Shown piece by piece: positions 10,792-22,979 of a stretch of 64,000 bases of DNA. Every line of letters begins with the position of its first letter. Position 1 is the stretch's first letter. A program made the translations under genes and the position numbers. A model generated the notes under the pieces. That model was not told where the DNA came from. It did not search any database and saw nothing but the letters and a program-made list of their open reading frames with translations. Origin of the DNA: Cordia subcordata (taxonomy: Eukaryota; Streptophyta; Magnoliopsida; Boraginales; Cordiaceae); assembly GCA_028554755.1 (NCBI GenBank), contig JAPTOF010000011.1, positions 682,001 through 746,000 of the forward strand. Direction: 5' to 3'.

Positions 10792-12653
10792 TGATGTGTT
10801 GTGTTTTTGTGTGTGTTTGTGCTGTCACTTGCCCATGTTTAAGAAGTGCTTTGAGCCTTAAGAGCTGCATTAGTATAATACATATACTAGGGTTAGGCTT
10901 AAGCATAAGTAAATGTATATAGTTTAGTTTGTAAGTCAAATGCTATCTAAATGCTTAATTTTGTGCCATAGGTGAGCTATATGGCTGAAACAAAGCATGA
11001 ACGAGGAAGGACGATGAAGGTAGAAAAGGTGCAGGTCATGTGATGAAGGCTGAGAGCAAGAAAGAGAAAATTCAAGGTCAACTGGAGGAGCCCGTCAACT
11101 TAGAAAATATTGCCGGTCGGCCAGCTAGGTGGACCGGCCATCCAGAAAAGGGCCTAAAATTTCTGGTCGAGCTTCCCAAAAAGCCAGTCGATTGACTAAG
11201 TTGACCGGCCAGTCAAGAGAGCAACACATTGAAAGCCGGTCAACTGGCAGCGTGCAATAGCTGATATAAAAGCTCAATTTTTAGCCTTCAAAAGGGAGAA
11301 TCTAGAGATTATCTTTAGACCGAGCACACACACACAAAAAACCCTAGCTAAACCACCTTCAACACAAACAGACAAACACACACTTTTCACCTAGATTCAA
11401 GCTTGCTTATAGGATTCAAACACTTAGATTAAAAGCTACATAAAGATTTTGTACCAAAATTGCTAGGATAAAAAGGGAGTCTTTTATTTTCTCTTTCATC
11501 CTCTTTTATATTTTGTTTGAGTAGATTTGTTTAGGGTGATGATACTTGTGTAATGGGTTGATTCTATGCTTCTATATTATGGGATTTAATGGCTTAATAT
11601 ATATACATATGCTGTGTTCTTCTTGTTTCAATGGCTATTATTCAATACATGTCTAGGTGTTTGATAATATGCCTAAGAGAGTTGCACATGTATAACTTGA
11701 ATTCTATTTGCTACTAAACACCTCTAATCCATTCTATAATCATGTCTATGTGTTTATGTGTGGATCTTGTGAAGTGGGTAATGCTTATATTCATGTCTAT
11801 GCGTGTGGTTGCATGCCTAGTAGTAAATATAACCTCAATATTGCATACATGTTGGCTCAAAAGTGCTTTTAATGGTGTAATTCCAGCATGACGATGTTTA
11901 GTAGTTGAATAAGCCCCTTTATTCAAGAACACCTTGGCCTAGAACATGTATGAATGCGCTAATAGGTCAAATCCCGCTAAAGCAACCCTAGAAGGACAAG
12001 GCATAATTAAAGGCTAGTCTAAATTGAGTCTTCTTTGGCTTTAAATCCAGCCAATAGGTTTATAGGTAGATTTAATCGACTCTAGCAACACTAGGTCTTG
12101 GATTTAAATCGAGCCAATGATTTAAGTACCAGGGTAGGTCCATTCTAGGTCACCTAGGAAGCTAGTTTGTCACTTTTAAGACCCTAGGTCATAAGGACCA
12201 CGTCGTAGCTCTAGGAGATGCCGCGTATGGACGGACCCGCACCGAGTCCTAGGGAGAAATTAGGACACTAATTAAGCAACCTAGTTAAAAGAGCAATTGG
12301 TAATTAAGCCATTCCATGTAATCCCATAGTAATTGTGTCTAGGATGACCTATTAGCAAGTAGACGTCACCCTAATCCCTTCTATTTGTTAGGTCCCTTCA
12401 GATAGTTTGTATCTATACTTTTTCACTCCCATAGTTTAGTTTTATTTTCTTTAGCTAGAGCTCCTGATCATCCAAAAACACCAAAAATAGTTAGTTTAGG
12501 TTTCCTTTTTAGCATTCTCTAGGACACACGCACGTAAAATCCATCCCGCAACATAGCCTCCTTATGGTTCGACACCTGTTCTCACACACACTACATTACC
12601 TTGATCCATGCATTTGCTGGTCTTTAGAGCTTGCACTGGAGAGATGACTATTA
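10792..12653 (+). repeat. E2 3' LTR (1862 bp)
   Basis: It begins TGATGTGTTGTG and ends before GCAGG. It contains GGTCGACC-type repeats (about 11090-11250), a TATA box GATATAAAAG (11263-11272), the hairpins at 12035-12054 and 12098-12117 (second one decayed), and the conserved GC-rich block GGACGGACCCGCACCGAGTC (about 12229-12248). Confidence 0.85.
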
Positions 12654-12658
12654 GCAGG

Positions 12659-14170
12659 CAACTTGCTTGGCTCCTAGCACTCAACCGATTTGCTAATTGT
12701 CCTAACTGGGAATCCATCTTAGCCATATGCTACTGTTGTGACTAAAACATCTGTAATAGAAGATTAAACTTATCGTCACTACTAGGCTGGCTAAAGGATG
12801 GTAGAGGAAGTGAGGGTATAGACTAAGTAGGAAAAGCGGGAACAGATAGACACTGGTCTTGTAAGGGACTAGGAAGTTTAGATGGATTTACGTGATAAAA
12901 ACTTGGTGGATTCGACTAAGCAGGATAAGGTCACTACTGGAATAGGACCTGGGGCTGGGGGGACTCAAAGTGATTATTATGCCAAGAAAACTTTTTGGAT
13001 ATCCCTCCACCTCGAATTATATGTGTTCGAGTAGGGGTTTACTCTCCTGAGTACCTCTGTGTAGCTTGAACTTGCTCCTAAATGAATTCTAGAAATTGTG
13101 GTGCTAATGGGCAAGCTATAGTCTCGTAGGATGACTCAGAACACAAGGCACACACCTTAATGACAGAGGGAAGATTGTGGGTACCGTGCCTATGATGTGG
13201 ACCCAAACGCAATAAATCATTATACCTCTTCCACATCTCATGAAAAGATTCAAACTCGTGCTGAAAAAAGTCACAATCAAAGCTCGCAGGTCATCGGTCT
13301 TAGCCATGGGGTAAAACCTCTAATACAATCAGGATTGAGCTCCTCCCAAGATGTAATGGCTCCATTGGGTAAGGATTATAGCCATTGTTTGGTTTTGTCC
13401 TTGAGGGAGAAAGGGAAAAGTCTAAGCCTAATATTATCCTGAGACACATTTGAAAAATTGAAAGTAGAACAAATCTCCACAAAATTAGTGACATGTGCTA
13501 AGGGACTCTCATTACTTTTACCATAGAAAGACGGGAGCATAGCTAATATCCCATGCTTAATCTCAAAGCTCACCTCCCCCAAACCCGGTGGATAGATGGC
13601 CATATTTGGCTCAAAGGCATAAGGAAGTATTGCCTAAGGGTCATGTCATCGCCTACTTGGCACAAATTTGGAAGCCTAGGAAGCTCAACATTCTCATAAC
13701 GGGGAACAACAGGAGAAGGTAGAGGATGAGGATTATCATTCCCATTATGGGGAACAAGAGTAAGGAGATCATTCCTATTTTCTACCATTTCACCTAGATT
13801 GCGTTATAAGTTCCTAAGATGACAGTGACTTCTCTGTGGTTCAAGATTAAAAGGAACTAAGTTAGGTCTAAGTGAACATCTACCGAGTATGCACAAAAAG
13901 AAACAAAATCTCCTTCCAACTCTTCAACCCCTGAAACTGCAATTTCAACCTAAATTGGCAGCACAAAAACTACGAGTCCCTAAAAACTACAAAAGAAAAT
14001 AACACTAAATAGAAACACTAAATCAAACAAAGCACAATGCAAAAGCAAAATACAAATTATCACGAAAGTAAAAGAGCACAACGAAAACTAAGACTATTAT
14101 GAGGACAATACCAAAAATAACAAAACACTTGACCAACTAAAACACACAAATCAAAGAAACCAACTATGCC
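12659..14170 (-). pseudogene. E1 gag remnant
   Basis: This is the continuation of E1 gag beyond the E2 insertion. Pieces at 13116-13307, 13300-13494, 13376-13603 and 13570-13788 match the capsid-like Retrotrans_gag region of element A: KHGILAMLPSFYGKSNESPL, HVTNFVEICSTFNFSNVSQD and IRLRLFPFSLKDKTKQWL. At least four frame changes break it. In a working element the product would form the cytoplasmic particle that packages the RNA. Confidence 0.8.
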
Positions 14171-14188
14171 TCCTCAGCAACAATGCCA
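14171..14188 (-). other. E1 primer binding site, decayed
   Basis: The plus strand reads TCCTCAGCAACAATGCCA. Element A at the same place has TCCCCGGCAACGGCGCCA, the 3' end of plant tRNA-Asp. Most differences fall in the three CpGs (now CA or TG), as expected from deamination of methylated cytosine. Confidence 0.75.
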
Positions 14189-14194
14189 AAAACT

Positions 14195-15621
14195 TGATGA
14201 CATTTTAAAAACCCGCAAGTGCACAGATCGCAAGTAGTGCAGTGTGTGCAAGAGTACGGGAATTGTCTTCTCAGGGAGGCCTCTAACTATGGTTCTAAGT
14301 TCTATGGGTCCTAGATTAACTACATGTAGAAACGAAAATACTTTTGAAATTTTTTTTTCATTTTAAATTGAAGGAAACTCTAAACTATCCTATTGAAACT
14401 AAAGTGCATAAATTAAACTTAAAGTAAATGGAAAACAAAAGAGAAGAAAGCAATCGGGAATGATTAAGGGAATACGATGATGGGAAACGGCCTAGGGTTG
14501 GATTACTTCTTATGTTTGGCTAGTGACTGGATTGACTAACTATAGACCATGGGAATAGCTTTAATGCCTCAGTTTATTAGCTAGCCTTATTACCCTTAAT
14601 TAATGGTGCACTCTTATCCCTAAATGGGCCATTTTTAGAGCATAGGTTTGTCCTACTAATTAAGGCTTTGTAACTATGCCAACAACCTAAGTGATTTGAC
14701 TAAACCAAGTTAATTAAGGCACACCCATTAATTGTGTTTCAATCTAAGGATGGAACCAATTAATCTTAAGCCTATTCAAGTGCAATTAGCAAATCTAGCA
14801 AGCGATAGATCATGGCTCACACATTAACAATGGTTCATGCTAAGCACAAGACCAATAATCCTAAACAATCACAAAACAAGCATGCATACACTCTTTTGGG
14901 ACCTTCAGCAAACACATAGACATGTTGTATTAAAGTCATCAACAATTCTCCACAAGTTATGTGATCAACATACCTCACAAAATCCATAAAAAGTCAAAAC
15001 CCAACAATAAGCCATAACATAATCCATAATCCAACCCTAGCCTAAAATAATTAATTCAACACTCTTAAAGAGAGTGAAAAACTGAACTTAATCTCATAAA
15101 AATCAACTCCATGTCCAAGAAATTAAATATGAAGCTTAGAACCTCTTCTCGTTTCAATTTAGCCTAAATTCAACTCTAAAACGCAATTTTCAGCAATGAA
15201 TGCCAACTTGACAGCAACTTTTATGCAGAATTCTGAACCAATTTAGCTCCCTTTTTAGCCCCAAAACTTGCAGAAATAAAGCACACAAATAGTGTATTTA
15301 TATAGCCCTAATTAGTAGAAAGTAAACTCAAAGAAAAGAACAAGAAAAATCTCTTTTTTCTGTAGCTCTTCAAACTGATTTCTGCACTTTTTGCTGCAGA
15401 TAAGCTTGCTGGAATTTGCCTTTTTAAACCCCCAAAATAGCCCCAAAAATTCCCCTTTTGTGTATGAATGTGAGAGAGTATGTAAGTGAGATTATGTGTG
15501 CGTTTGGTGCTGAAAAAAGGGATGAAAATATGAAAACTATGGACTGTTCGGCGGTGCTTCTTTTGCTTGTTCCTGGCCACTCTTTTCCTTTTTTTCTCGA
15601 TGAAGCTTGCTGGTGCTATTT

Positions 15622-15664
<43 letters not shown>

Positions 15665-16279
15665 TTGTGTGTGTGGGTACTATGTTTGTGTGCTCAAAAG
15701 AAAGAAAGGAAAAGAAAGGGAAAGTAATGATAGAGTTACGGGTTGTGTATTAGGTTTAATAATATAATATTATATATTATGTAATAATATATTATATAAT
15801 ATGTATATATGTGGTGTGAATGACGTATATATGTTTATTATATGATATATATATATAATATGTATATAATATATAATATACTAATTATTCATTAAACTAA
15901 TTAAATATCCTAACACTAACTTAATAAATTCTAGCATAAAAATGTGCTAACCTATTTAATGAATCCTAATTTATTTTATGTGCCCTTATCTAATTAAGTG
16001 GTCCTAATTAAGCCTAACTACTAATTTAATTTAACTACCTAAAATAAATTACTAATTAATCTTATTACCTGATTCCTAATTAATCAGAATTACTATCTAA
16101 AAAAATGAAATAAATAAAGAAAAGAAAATGAAAAAGATAAAATAATGACACACCAAACACAAACACTCAATGAGATTCAATAAGTACTCAGAAGCTCGAA
16201 ATAGACAAAATTAGCACCAAAAAAAGCACTTAAATGCACACCAAATCATGCAATTTACGCTCCAAATACACGCACATCA
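14195..16279 (-). repeat. E1 5' LTR (2085 bp)
   Basis: On the plus strand it starts TGATGACATT after CCAAAAACT and ends CGCACATCA, matching the terminal bases at 1-55. A minus-strand TATA box (TATATAAAT) lies at about 15293-15306. A long AT/GT microsatellite and AT-rich DNA occupy 15620-15890. Confidence 0.85.
15622..15676. repeat. (TA)n(TG)n microsatellite
   Basis: About 19 bases of TA alternation are followed by about 36 bases of GT alternation with one or two interruptions, inside the E1 5' LTR on the U3 side of its TATA box. A further TA-rich stretch lies at 15750-15890. Confidence 0.9.
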
Positions 16280-16769
16280 GACACCTCTACTTGTCTATTA
16301 ATTTGCAGGTGACACGGAGTAGCAACCTTATGGGTAACCGAATATCTCCTCAACAAAACCTCTAAAGTCCTATGGCAAACATACAAACCCCCATCACTAA
16401 TCAAGAGTACCCTCAACCGATTTGGGTTCATAGTCTACATACCCAAGGAAAGGTGGAAATGGTCCCATGAAATCTATGCCCAAAACATCAAATAACTCAC
16501 ATGGAAGAATAGGGGATAAAGGTATCATGTTTCTCCTAGAGACAAACCAGGATTGTTGACATCTAAGACACTTTTTACAATACTCTTGGGCATCCCTAAA
16601 GAGAGTAGGCCAAAAGAATCCATATTGTAAGATCTTCACGGCGGTCTTCTTTCCACTGAAATGCCCTCCACACCCCTCATCATGACACATACTCAACACG
16701 CTCTCAAACTCATCCTCGGGCACACACCGGTGAATCATTTGATCCGCACACACCTTGAAAAGATAGTAT
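16280..16769 (-). pseudogene. Integrase fragment of another Athila-like element
   Basis: The minus strand encodes [55 protein letters not shown] (intact HHCC zinc module here) and [14 protein letters not shown], then an internal deletion to VEGTL-like sequence at about 16410-16435. E1 ends at its right side and a + LTR begins at 16770, so it is the visible remainder of an element into which E1 inserted. Confidence 0.8.
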
Positions 16770-17883
16770 TGATGTGTTTTTTTTTTTGTGTTTGCATTGT
16801 TATTTGTCTATATTTTAAAGGTGTATTTAGCTTAAATAGTTGCATTAGTGTATTATTTATTCTAGATATGGGCTTAAGCGTATACAACTATACATAGTTG
16901 AGTTTAAGAGGTAAATGCTACACTAATGGCTTGTTTTGGATATTATAGGCGAGATTGAAGATTGTTTGGAGATCAACAACAATGGAGATGGTTTGACCAA
17001 GGATTGGAAGCATAATTGAAGATGAAATATGGAAGAAAATCATGTTGGGAAGCATTTGGACAAAAGCCAAAGCAACTAGAAGCTAAACAGAGCTAAAATG
17101 AAGCCAAAGGAGAGTAATTAGGTACTACCGGAACACTGGCTTCTGAGTACCGGTGTACCTACTCACTATTTCACCAAAAAGAGAAAGCAAGTTACTACTA
17201 CCGGATTAGAGGTCCTTTGGTACCAGTGCACTGGTTAAGTGTTCTGGTAGTTGCAGAAAATTGGCTATATAAGCTCGCTTGTGGCCATTTTATAGAGAGT
17301 CATATTCTTTCACACCCATCTCCCAAACCCTAATTCCTCTCTCATCAACCTCCAAGACATTCACGCTCACAACTTTTCATCTACATTCAAGCTTATTTGG
17401 AGGGTTTTAAACACTTGGATAGAAGTCCACTCAAAGATTTTGTACAAGAATAGCTAGGATAGAAGGGGAATTTTCTATTTTCTCTTTCATCCTCTTTTAT
17501 ATTATGTTTCAGTAAATTTGTTTAGGGTGATGATACTTCTGTAATGGGTTAATTCTATGCTTCTATATTATGGGATTTAATGCCTTAATATATATTTATA
17601 TGGTATGTTCTTATTGTTTCATTGGCTATTGTTCAATACATGTTTAGGTGTTTGATAATATGCCTATGAGAGTTGCATATATATAAATCGAAGTGCATTT
17701 GCTACTAAACATCTCTAATCCATTCTATAATCATGTCTATGTGTTTATTTGTGGATCTTACGAAGTGGGTAATGCTTATATTCATGTCTATGTGTATGTT
17801 TGCATGCCTAATAGTAAGTATGACCTCAATATTGCATACATGTTAGCTCAAAAGTGCTTTAAATGGTGTAACCTAAGCATGAC
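16770..17883 (+). repeat. Athila-like LTR, 5' part, plus orientation
   Basis: It starts TGATGTGTTTTTT at 16770 and follows the E2 LTR to the position of 11890, then stops. The TATA box is TATATAAG at 17266-17273. Upstream of it, instead of GGTCGACC words, lie other CCGG/GTAC-type inverted words (ACCGGTGTACC, GGTACCAGTGCACTGG). Confidence 0.75.
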
Positions 17884-18856
17884 TGATGTTTATATCTTGA
17901 GTGTAAGCTCTAAAGACCCAAAAGTGCATAGATCGATGCAGTTTAGTATGTGCGAGAATGGGTGTTGAACTACAAGGAGGCTATGTAGTGGGATGGATTC
18001 TATGTTCGTGTCCTAAAGAATGCCGAGAAGGAAACTTAAACTAATTATTTTTGGTGTTTTTGGACAATTGGGAGCTCTAACTGAAAAAATTAAAACTACA
18101 CTATGGGAATAGAAAGTATAGAGGCAAGTCATCTAGAGAAAACTAACAAATGGAAGGGATTAGAGTGACATCTACTTGCTAATAGGTGATCCTAGACTCC
18201 AATACTATGGGATTACATGGAATGGCTTAATTACCGATTGCTCTTCAACTAGGTTGCTTAATTAGTGTCCTAATTTCTCCCTAGGACTTAGTGCAGGTCC
18301 GTCACTAGGTGGCACATCCTAGAGCTACGGCGTGGTCCTTATGACCTAGGCCCTTAAGAGTGACCAATTAGCTTCCTAGGTGGCCTAGAATGAATCTACC
18401 CTAGTACCTAAACCATTGGCTAGATTTAAAGCGAAGACTTAGTGTTACTAGAGTCGATTAAATCTACTTGGAAACCTGTTGGCTGCATTTAAAGCCAAAG
18501 CAGACTCGATCTAGACTAGCTTTAATTTAAACCTCGTTATTCTAGGGTCATTATGGTAGGATTTGACTCATGAGCATATTCATACATGTTCTAGGCTAAG
18601 GTGGTTAAGAATAAAGGGGCTTATTCGACTACCAAACATTATCATGCTCGGGTTACACCATTAAAAGCACTTTTGAGCTAACATGTATGCAATATTATGG
18701 TCATATTTACTACTAACCATGCAAACATACACATAGACATGAATATAAGCATTACCCACTTCATAAGATCCACACTAATGCAACTATTTAAGCTCAATAT
18801 ACCTCAAAGATATAGACGAATAACAATGCAAACACACGCAAAAACATAACACATGA
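17884..18856 (-). repeat. E3 3' LTR, internally deleted, minus orientation
   Basis: On the plus strand it starts TGATGTTTATATCTTGAG and ends before ACACTTCCAAACC. Compared with 25477-27357 about 0.9 kb is missing near 18780, removing the TATA box and most of U3. Hairpins are at 18416-18435 and 18479-18498. It abuts the + LTR piece head to head. Confidence 0.75.
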
Positions 18857-19868
18857 ACACTTCCAAACCTTCTCTTTGCTTGTCCCCAAGCAAGCCCAAT
18901 CTTAAGTTTATTTCTAAAGCCAATGCAAAGGGTTACCTAAGGGATTGACTCGCAATCAAGGTTAGTTTAAGAAGCATGAAAGGGGCATTCCTATTGTGGA
19001 ATGATCCCTAAGTCTCTTTGGATTCTCCTTTTACTCATAAGGGGCCTCGTTCCCTGTGGGAATTTCTCAAGTAGCCAATCCACCACAAGCCTAGAATTCT
19101 AACTCACGCACTCGAAATGTTGATATTTCGTGCCCCCTCAACTAACATGGTGTCCCCAACATGCACGAAGCCTTAAAGACAAGATGAGAGAATATACAAA
19201 TGTAATGGCTTATAAAAGCCTTATTCACATATCGACAAAGATGATAGCATGTGCTAAGTTGACACTGTGTCACTTATGCACTTATTCACAAAATTTTTTG
19301 ATGCCTTTGGCTTTTTCTCTTTTTCAATTTTTTTCAAATTTTCAATTTATTTTCTCATTTTTTTTGCACCGCTTTTGCCTTTTTCTATTTTTTTTGAATT
19401 TTTCATACTTTGCATTACATAGAAAGAAAGGAAAAAGAAAGGCTAGGCATATAAAAAAGAACCAATCAAGGAAGAGGCACTTACATCGACAACCCTTTTT
19501 CAACACTCTTTCCTACCAAGCAATGGGGTGGATATAATGGTCATTCTTAAAGGTCTTCAGTCCCTACAACTTCCAAGGGTATCCTCTCCAAGACCCAGTT
19601 TTCAATCCACTCCATTCACTTCCCCACAATGCTTCTCATATTCACCAATCAATAGAGTAAATGACAATAGCCAACACAATGATCAACCAAGAAATAAACA
19701 AGTCTTCATCCATTAAATTTGAAAAATTTTCACCGTTTTAAACCAAATAATGCAATCTACCCTAAAAAACATCAAAACAATAAGACCAAACCCCTACACC
19801 CTAAACCTAAATTTTGCTTGTCTTCAAGCTTAAAGCACATAAACAAGCAAATTGGTATTATAAAACAA
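18857..19868 (-). other. E3 3' noncoding region with both polypurine modules
   Basis: Starting at the LTR is the module ACACTTCCAAACCTTCTC then TTTGCTTGTCCCCAAGCAAG. A second module is at about 19795-19832 (ACACCCTAAACCTAAATTTT then GCTTGTCTTCAAGC). The A/T tract is at 19310-19440. It ends in the middle of AAACAAGTAAGGG, where copia sequence begins. ORFs here (19130-19973) are low-complexity, and the last one runs into copia. Confidence 0.65.
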
Positions 19869-22800
19869 GTAAGGGATTGCCCGAAGTACCTAGCACGAGG
19901 CCAGATAGGTACACCTCTTTTGTTCTACATTGAAACCTGTTTAGGTTTGATTCTACTAATTCTTGGATTGTAGACTCTAAAGCCACTAACCATATTTGCA
20001 ATTCTTTGCATTGGTTTCAAGAAATAAAAAAGAACTAGCTAAAGGGGAATTTGCTTTGAGAATGGGTAACGGAGCAAAAATATGGCCTGTTGCAGTGAGA
20101 GGAATGTGCTTAAATTTTTCATGTAATAGAAGTTATTTTTGAACAATGTTTATTATGTTTCGAATGTACATAAAAACCTTATCTCTGTTTGAAATTTAAT
20201 ATTAGATGGATTTCGCATTAATTTCTATTTTGGTATTGATATCAGTAGAGATGAAAATATATTTGTTCTAGAAGCATTCATGATAACTTGTTCTATATGA
20301 AACCTAATACAAATTCACTGCATAATATAGAAGGAACTAATTCCCAAAAAAGAAAGGTTTCTTCGACCAATGATACTTATCTTTGGTATCTACGCTTAGG
20401 ACATATTAGTCTAAAGTGAATTCAAAGATTAGTCAAGGATGGGCATCTTAGTTCATTAGATCTTGAAGATCTACCTCTGTGTGAATCTTGCTTCAAAGGA
20501 AAAATGACTAAACAGTCATTTTCTTCTAGATGAGAAATGGCCAAAGAAGTATTGGAATTGGTTCATACTGATGTGTGTGGTCCTATGAGTAAACCAGTAC
20601 GAGGAGGTTATGAGTATTTCATTACCTTTACTAATGATTACTCAAGGTATGGATACGTATATCTAATGTAACGCAAGTCTGAATCTTTTGAGAAATTCAA
20701 AGTGTTCAAGGCTGAAGCAGAGCAGAAATTAGATAAATGTATCAAAGCCCTTCGATTTGATCGAGGTGGCGAATACCTATGGGGTAAGTTCAAAGACTAT
20801 CTTACACAAGAAGAGATAATGTCTCGATTGACTGTACCAGGGACTCCCCAGCAAAATGGTGTAGTAGAGAGAGGAAATCACACCGTATTAGATATGGTTA
20901 GGTCAATGATAAGTCATGCATCATTACCTTTATCTTTTTGGGGGTATGCCCTTGAGACAGTAGTATACATCTAGAACTTGGTACCATCTAATTCAGTACC
21001 TAGGACATCACAAGAAATGTGGACTGGGCGGAAGCCAAGTTTAAATCATCTCTAAATTTGGGGTTGTCTAACTTATGTACTTAATAGTAATGCTTCAAAG
21101 TTGGAACCAAGATTCGAGTTGTGCTATTTTATTGGGTATCCTAAGGGAACCAGAGATGCAATTTTTTATAATCCTAAGGAGCAAAGGTGTTTATAAGCAC
21201 ACATGCTAGATACTTACAGAATGGTGAAATGATCTAGAAAACACCAGATTTTGAAGTAGTTCTAGAAGAGATTTCACAAGAATCTCCAATAACACCTGTG
21301 CTAACTATAAATGAAACGGAACAACATATTACACCTAATATATCAGAGCCTCGTCGTAGTAAGAGGATATCCAGGGCTCCTGATAAATACTATGGAGAGT
21401 CCTTTTAGACTTCTTCAAAGGATCAGGTAGTGGATCCCACAAGTTAAGATGAAGCAGTTTCCGACATAGATGCCGATCAATGGCATAAGGCAATGGATTC
21501 AGAGTTAGAATCTATGTATTCTAACAAAGTCTAGAATCTTGTAATTTCACCTGAAGGGGTAAAACCTATAGGGTGCAAATGGGTCTACAAGAGAAAAAAG
21601 AGGAGTTAATAGAAAAGTTGAAACCTTTAAAGCAAGGTTGGTGGCAAAAGGTTATACTCAGAAAGAAGGGATTGAAAGGATTGATTATGAGGAAACTTTC
21701 TCATCAGTAGCCATGCTTAAATACATTAGGATACTTCTTGCCATCGCATGTCATTATGACTATGAGATATGGCAAATGGACGTCAAGATAGCTTTTCTTA
21801 ATGGAGTGCTTGACGAGACCATTTACATGACACAACTAGATGGATATGTTGCCAAAGGACAAGAACATATGGTTTGTAAGTTAAAAAAGTCCATTTATGG
21901 ATTACAGCAGGCATCTAGAGCATGGAACATCAAATTTGATTGGGCAATTAAATCTTATGGTTTTGATCAAAATATTGATGAACCTTGAGTGTATAAGAGG
22001 CGTAATGGAAATGCTGTAGTTTTTTTGGTTCAGTATGTGGATGATATCATACTTATTGGAAATGATGTATGGATGTTATCATCCATCAAGGTTTGGCTTT
22101 CTACTCAATTTTAAATGAAGGATTTAGGAAAAGCTAATTATGTTCTACTCACCAAGCTTATGCAAGATCGTAAGAATAGAAGGCTAGTCCTATCTCAAGC
22201 TTCATTTATTAAAAAGATATTGGTCAAGTTTAACATGTAGAACTCTAAGAAGGCCTCATTACCTTTTAGACATGGAGTTTATCTATCTAGAGATCAATGT
22301 CCTAAAACACCTGTGGAGATGAGAGCATGAAACGAGTTCCTTATGCTTTAGCAGTTGGAAGCCTCTTGTATGCCATGTTATGTACTAGACCAGATATTTG
22401 CTTTGCTATTGGCATGGTTAGTAGATATCAGTCAAACTGTGGACCAGCACATTGGGTCGCAGTTAAGCATATATTCAAGTTCCTACAAGGGACTAAGGAT
22501 TATGTGCTGGAATACCGTGCAGATGATCTAACGCCATTAGCCTATACAGGCTCAAATTTCCAATCTGACAGAGATTCCAGGAAGTCTACTTCTGGATATG
22601 TTTTCACTCTGTCAGGAGGAGCTATTTCATTGAGAAGTGTGAAGCAACTTCTAAGGCTGCAAAAGAGATATGGCTAAAAAGTTTCTTTTAGACCTAGAGG
22701 TTGTGCCAGTAGCTCACAAACCTATAACGTTGTATTGCGACAACAACAGTGTTGTTTTGTAAAAAGCCCAAGAATCACAAAAAAGGTAAACACATTGAAC

Positions 22801-22935
22801 GAAAATATCATTTGATTCATGAGTTTATCGAGAGAGGAGATGTAATAGTTGAAAGATAGCTTTAGTGAAAAACTTAGCAGACCCATTTACAAAGACGCTT
22901 CTAAAGAAAATGTTTGCCACATATTTAGAGTCATG
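19869..22935 (+). pseudogene. C2 copia gag-pol remnant
   Basis: Order of recognisable parts: RDCPKYLA (end of a CCHC knuckle, about 19873); degraded protease (about 19960-20110); GAG-pre-integrase segment with WYLRLGHISL and CESCFKGKMT (20380-20510); integrase with the catalytic positions in HTDVCGPM, LRFDRGGEY and QQNGVVERGN (20560-20980); RT with FKARLVAKGYTQKEG, QMDVKIAFLNG, KKSIYGLQQASRAW (21630-21980) and the catalytic box QYVDDI at about 22032; RNase H region with LLYAMLCTRPDI and SDRDSRKSTSGYVF (22330-22680). Many stops (for example at 20974, 21988) and frame changes make it nonfunctional. Confidence 0.9.
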
Positions 22936-22979
22936 GGTATTAGGTTGGGTAGAAGTGATCTTTAGTGCAAGTAGGAGAT

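Larger units (their letters stand above)
5498..12653 (+). mobile_element. E2: collapsed Athila-like element inserted in E1 gag
   Basis: The left LTR begins TGATACGTTGTG at 5498 and the right LTR ends at 12653 (...GACTATTA, the last base pair of the usual CA mutated). Both are flanked by GCAGG (5493-5497 and 12654-12658), a perfect 5-bp target duplication inside the gag of E1. It is in the opposite orientation to its host. It retains a partial 5' LTR, an integrase tail, the 3' noncoding region and a full 3' LTR. The rest of the 5' LTR, gag and most of pol were lost around a copia fragment. Confidence 0.85.
1..16279 (-). mobile_element. E1: old Athila-like Ty3/gypsy element, degraded, partly outside window
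   Basis: The last bases of a 3' LTR lie at 1-55 and the same terminal sequence closes a second LTR at 14195-16279. Between them, on the minus strand, are remnants of gag, protease, RT, RNase H and integrase in the order expected for Ty3/gypsy, interrupted by element E2 (5498-12653). Similarity of every coding piece to the better preserved element A (39967-50881) supports the Athila-like assignment. Coding parts are full of stops and frameshifts and the primer site has lost all its CpGs, so this is an old copy. The outer target duplication cannot be tested because the 3' LTR starts before the window; the five bases after the right LTR are GACAC. Confidence 0.85.

Noticed and set aside
15458..15767. 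ORFs with Cys-Val and Ile-Tyr repeats
   Set aside because: Translation of the TA/GT microsatellite inside the E1 LTR.
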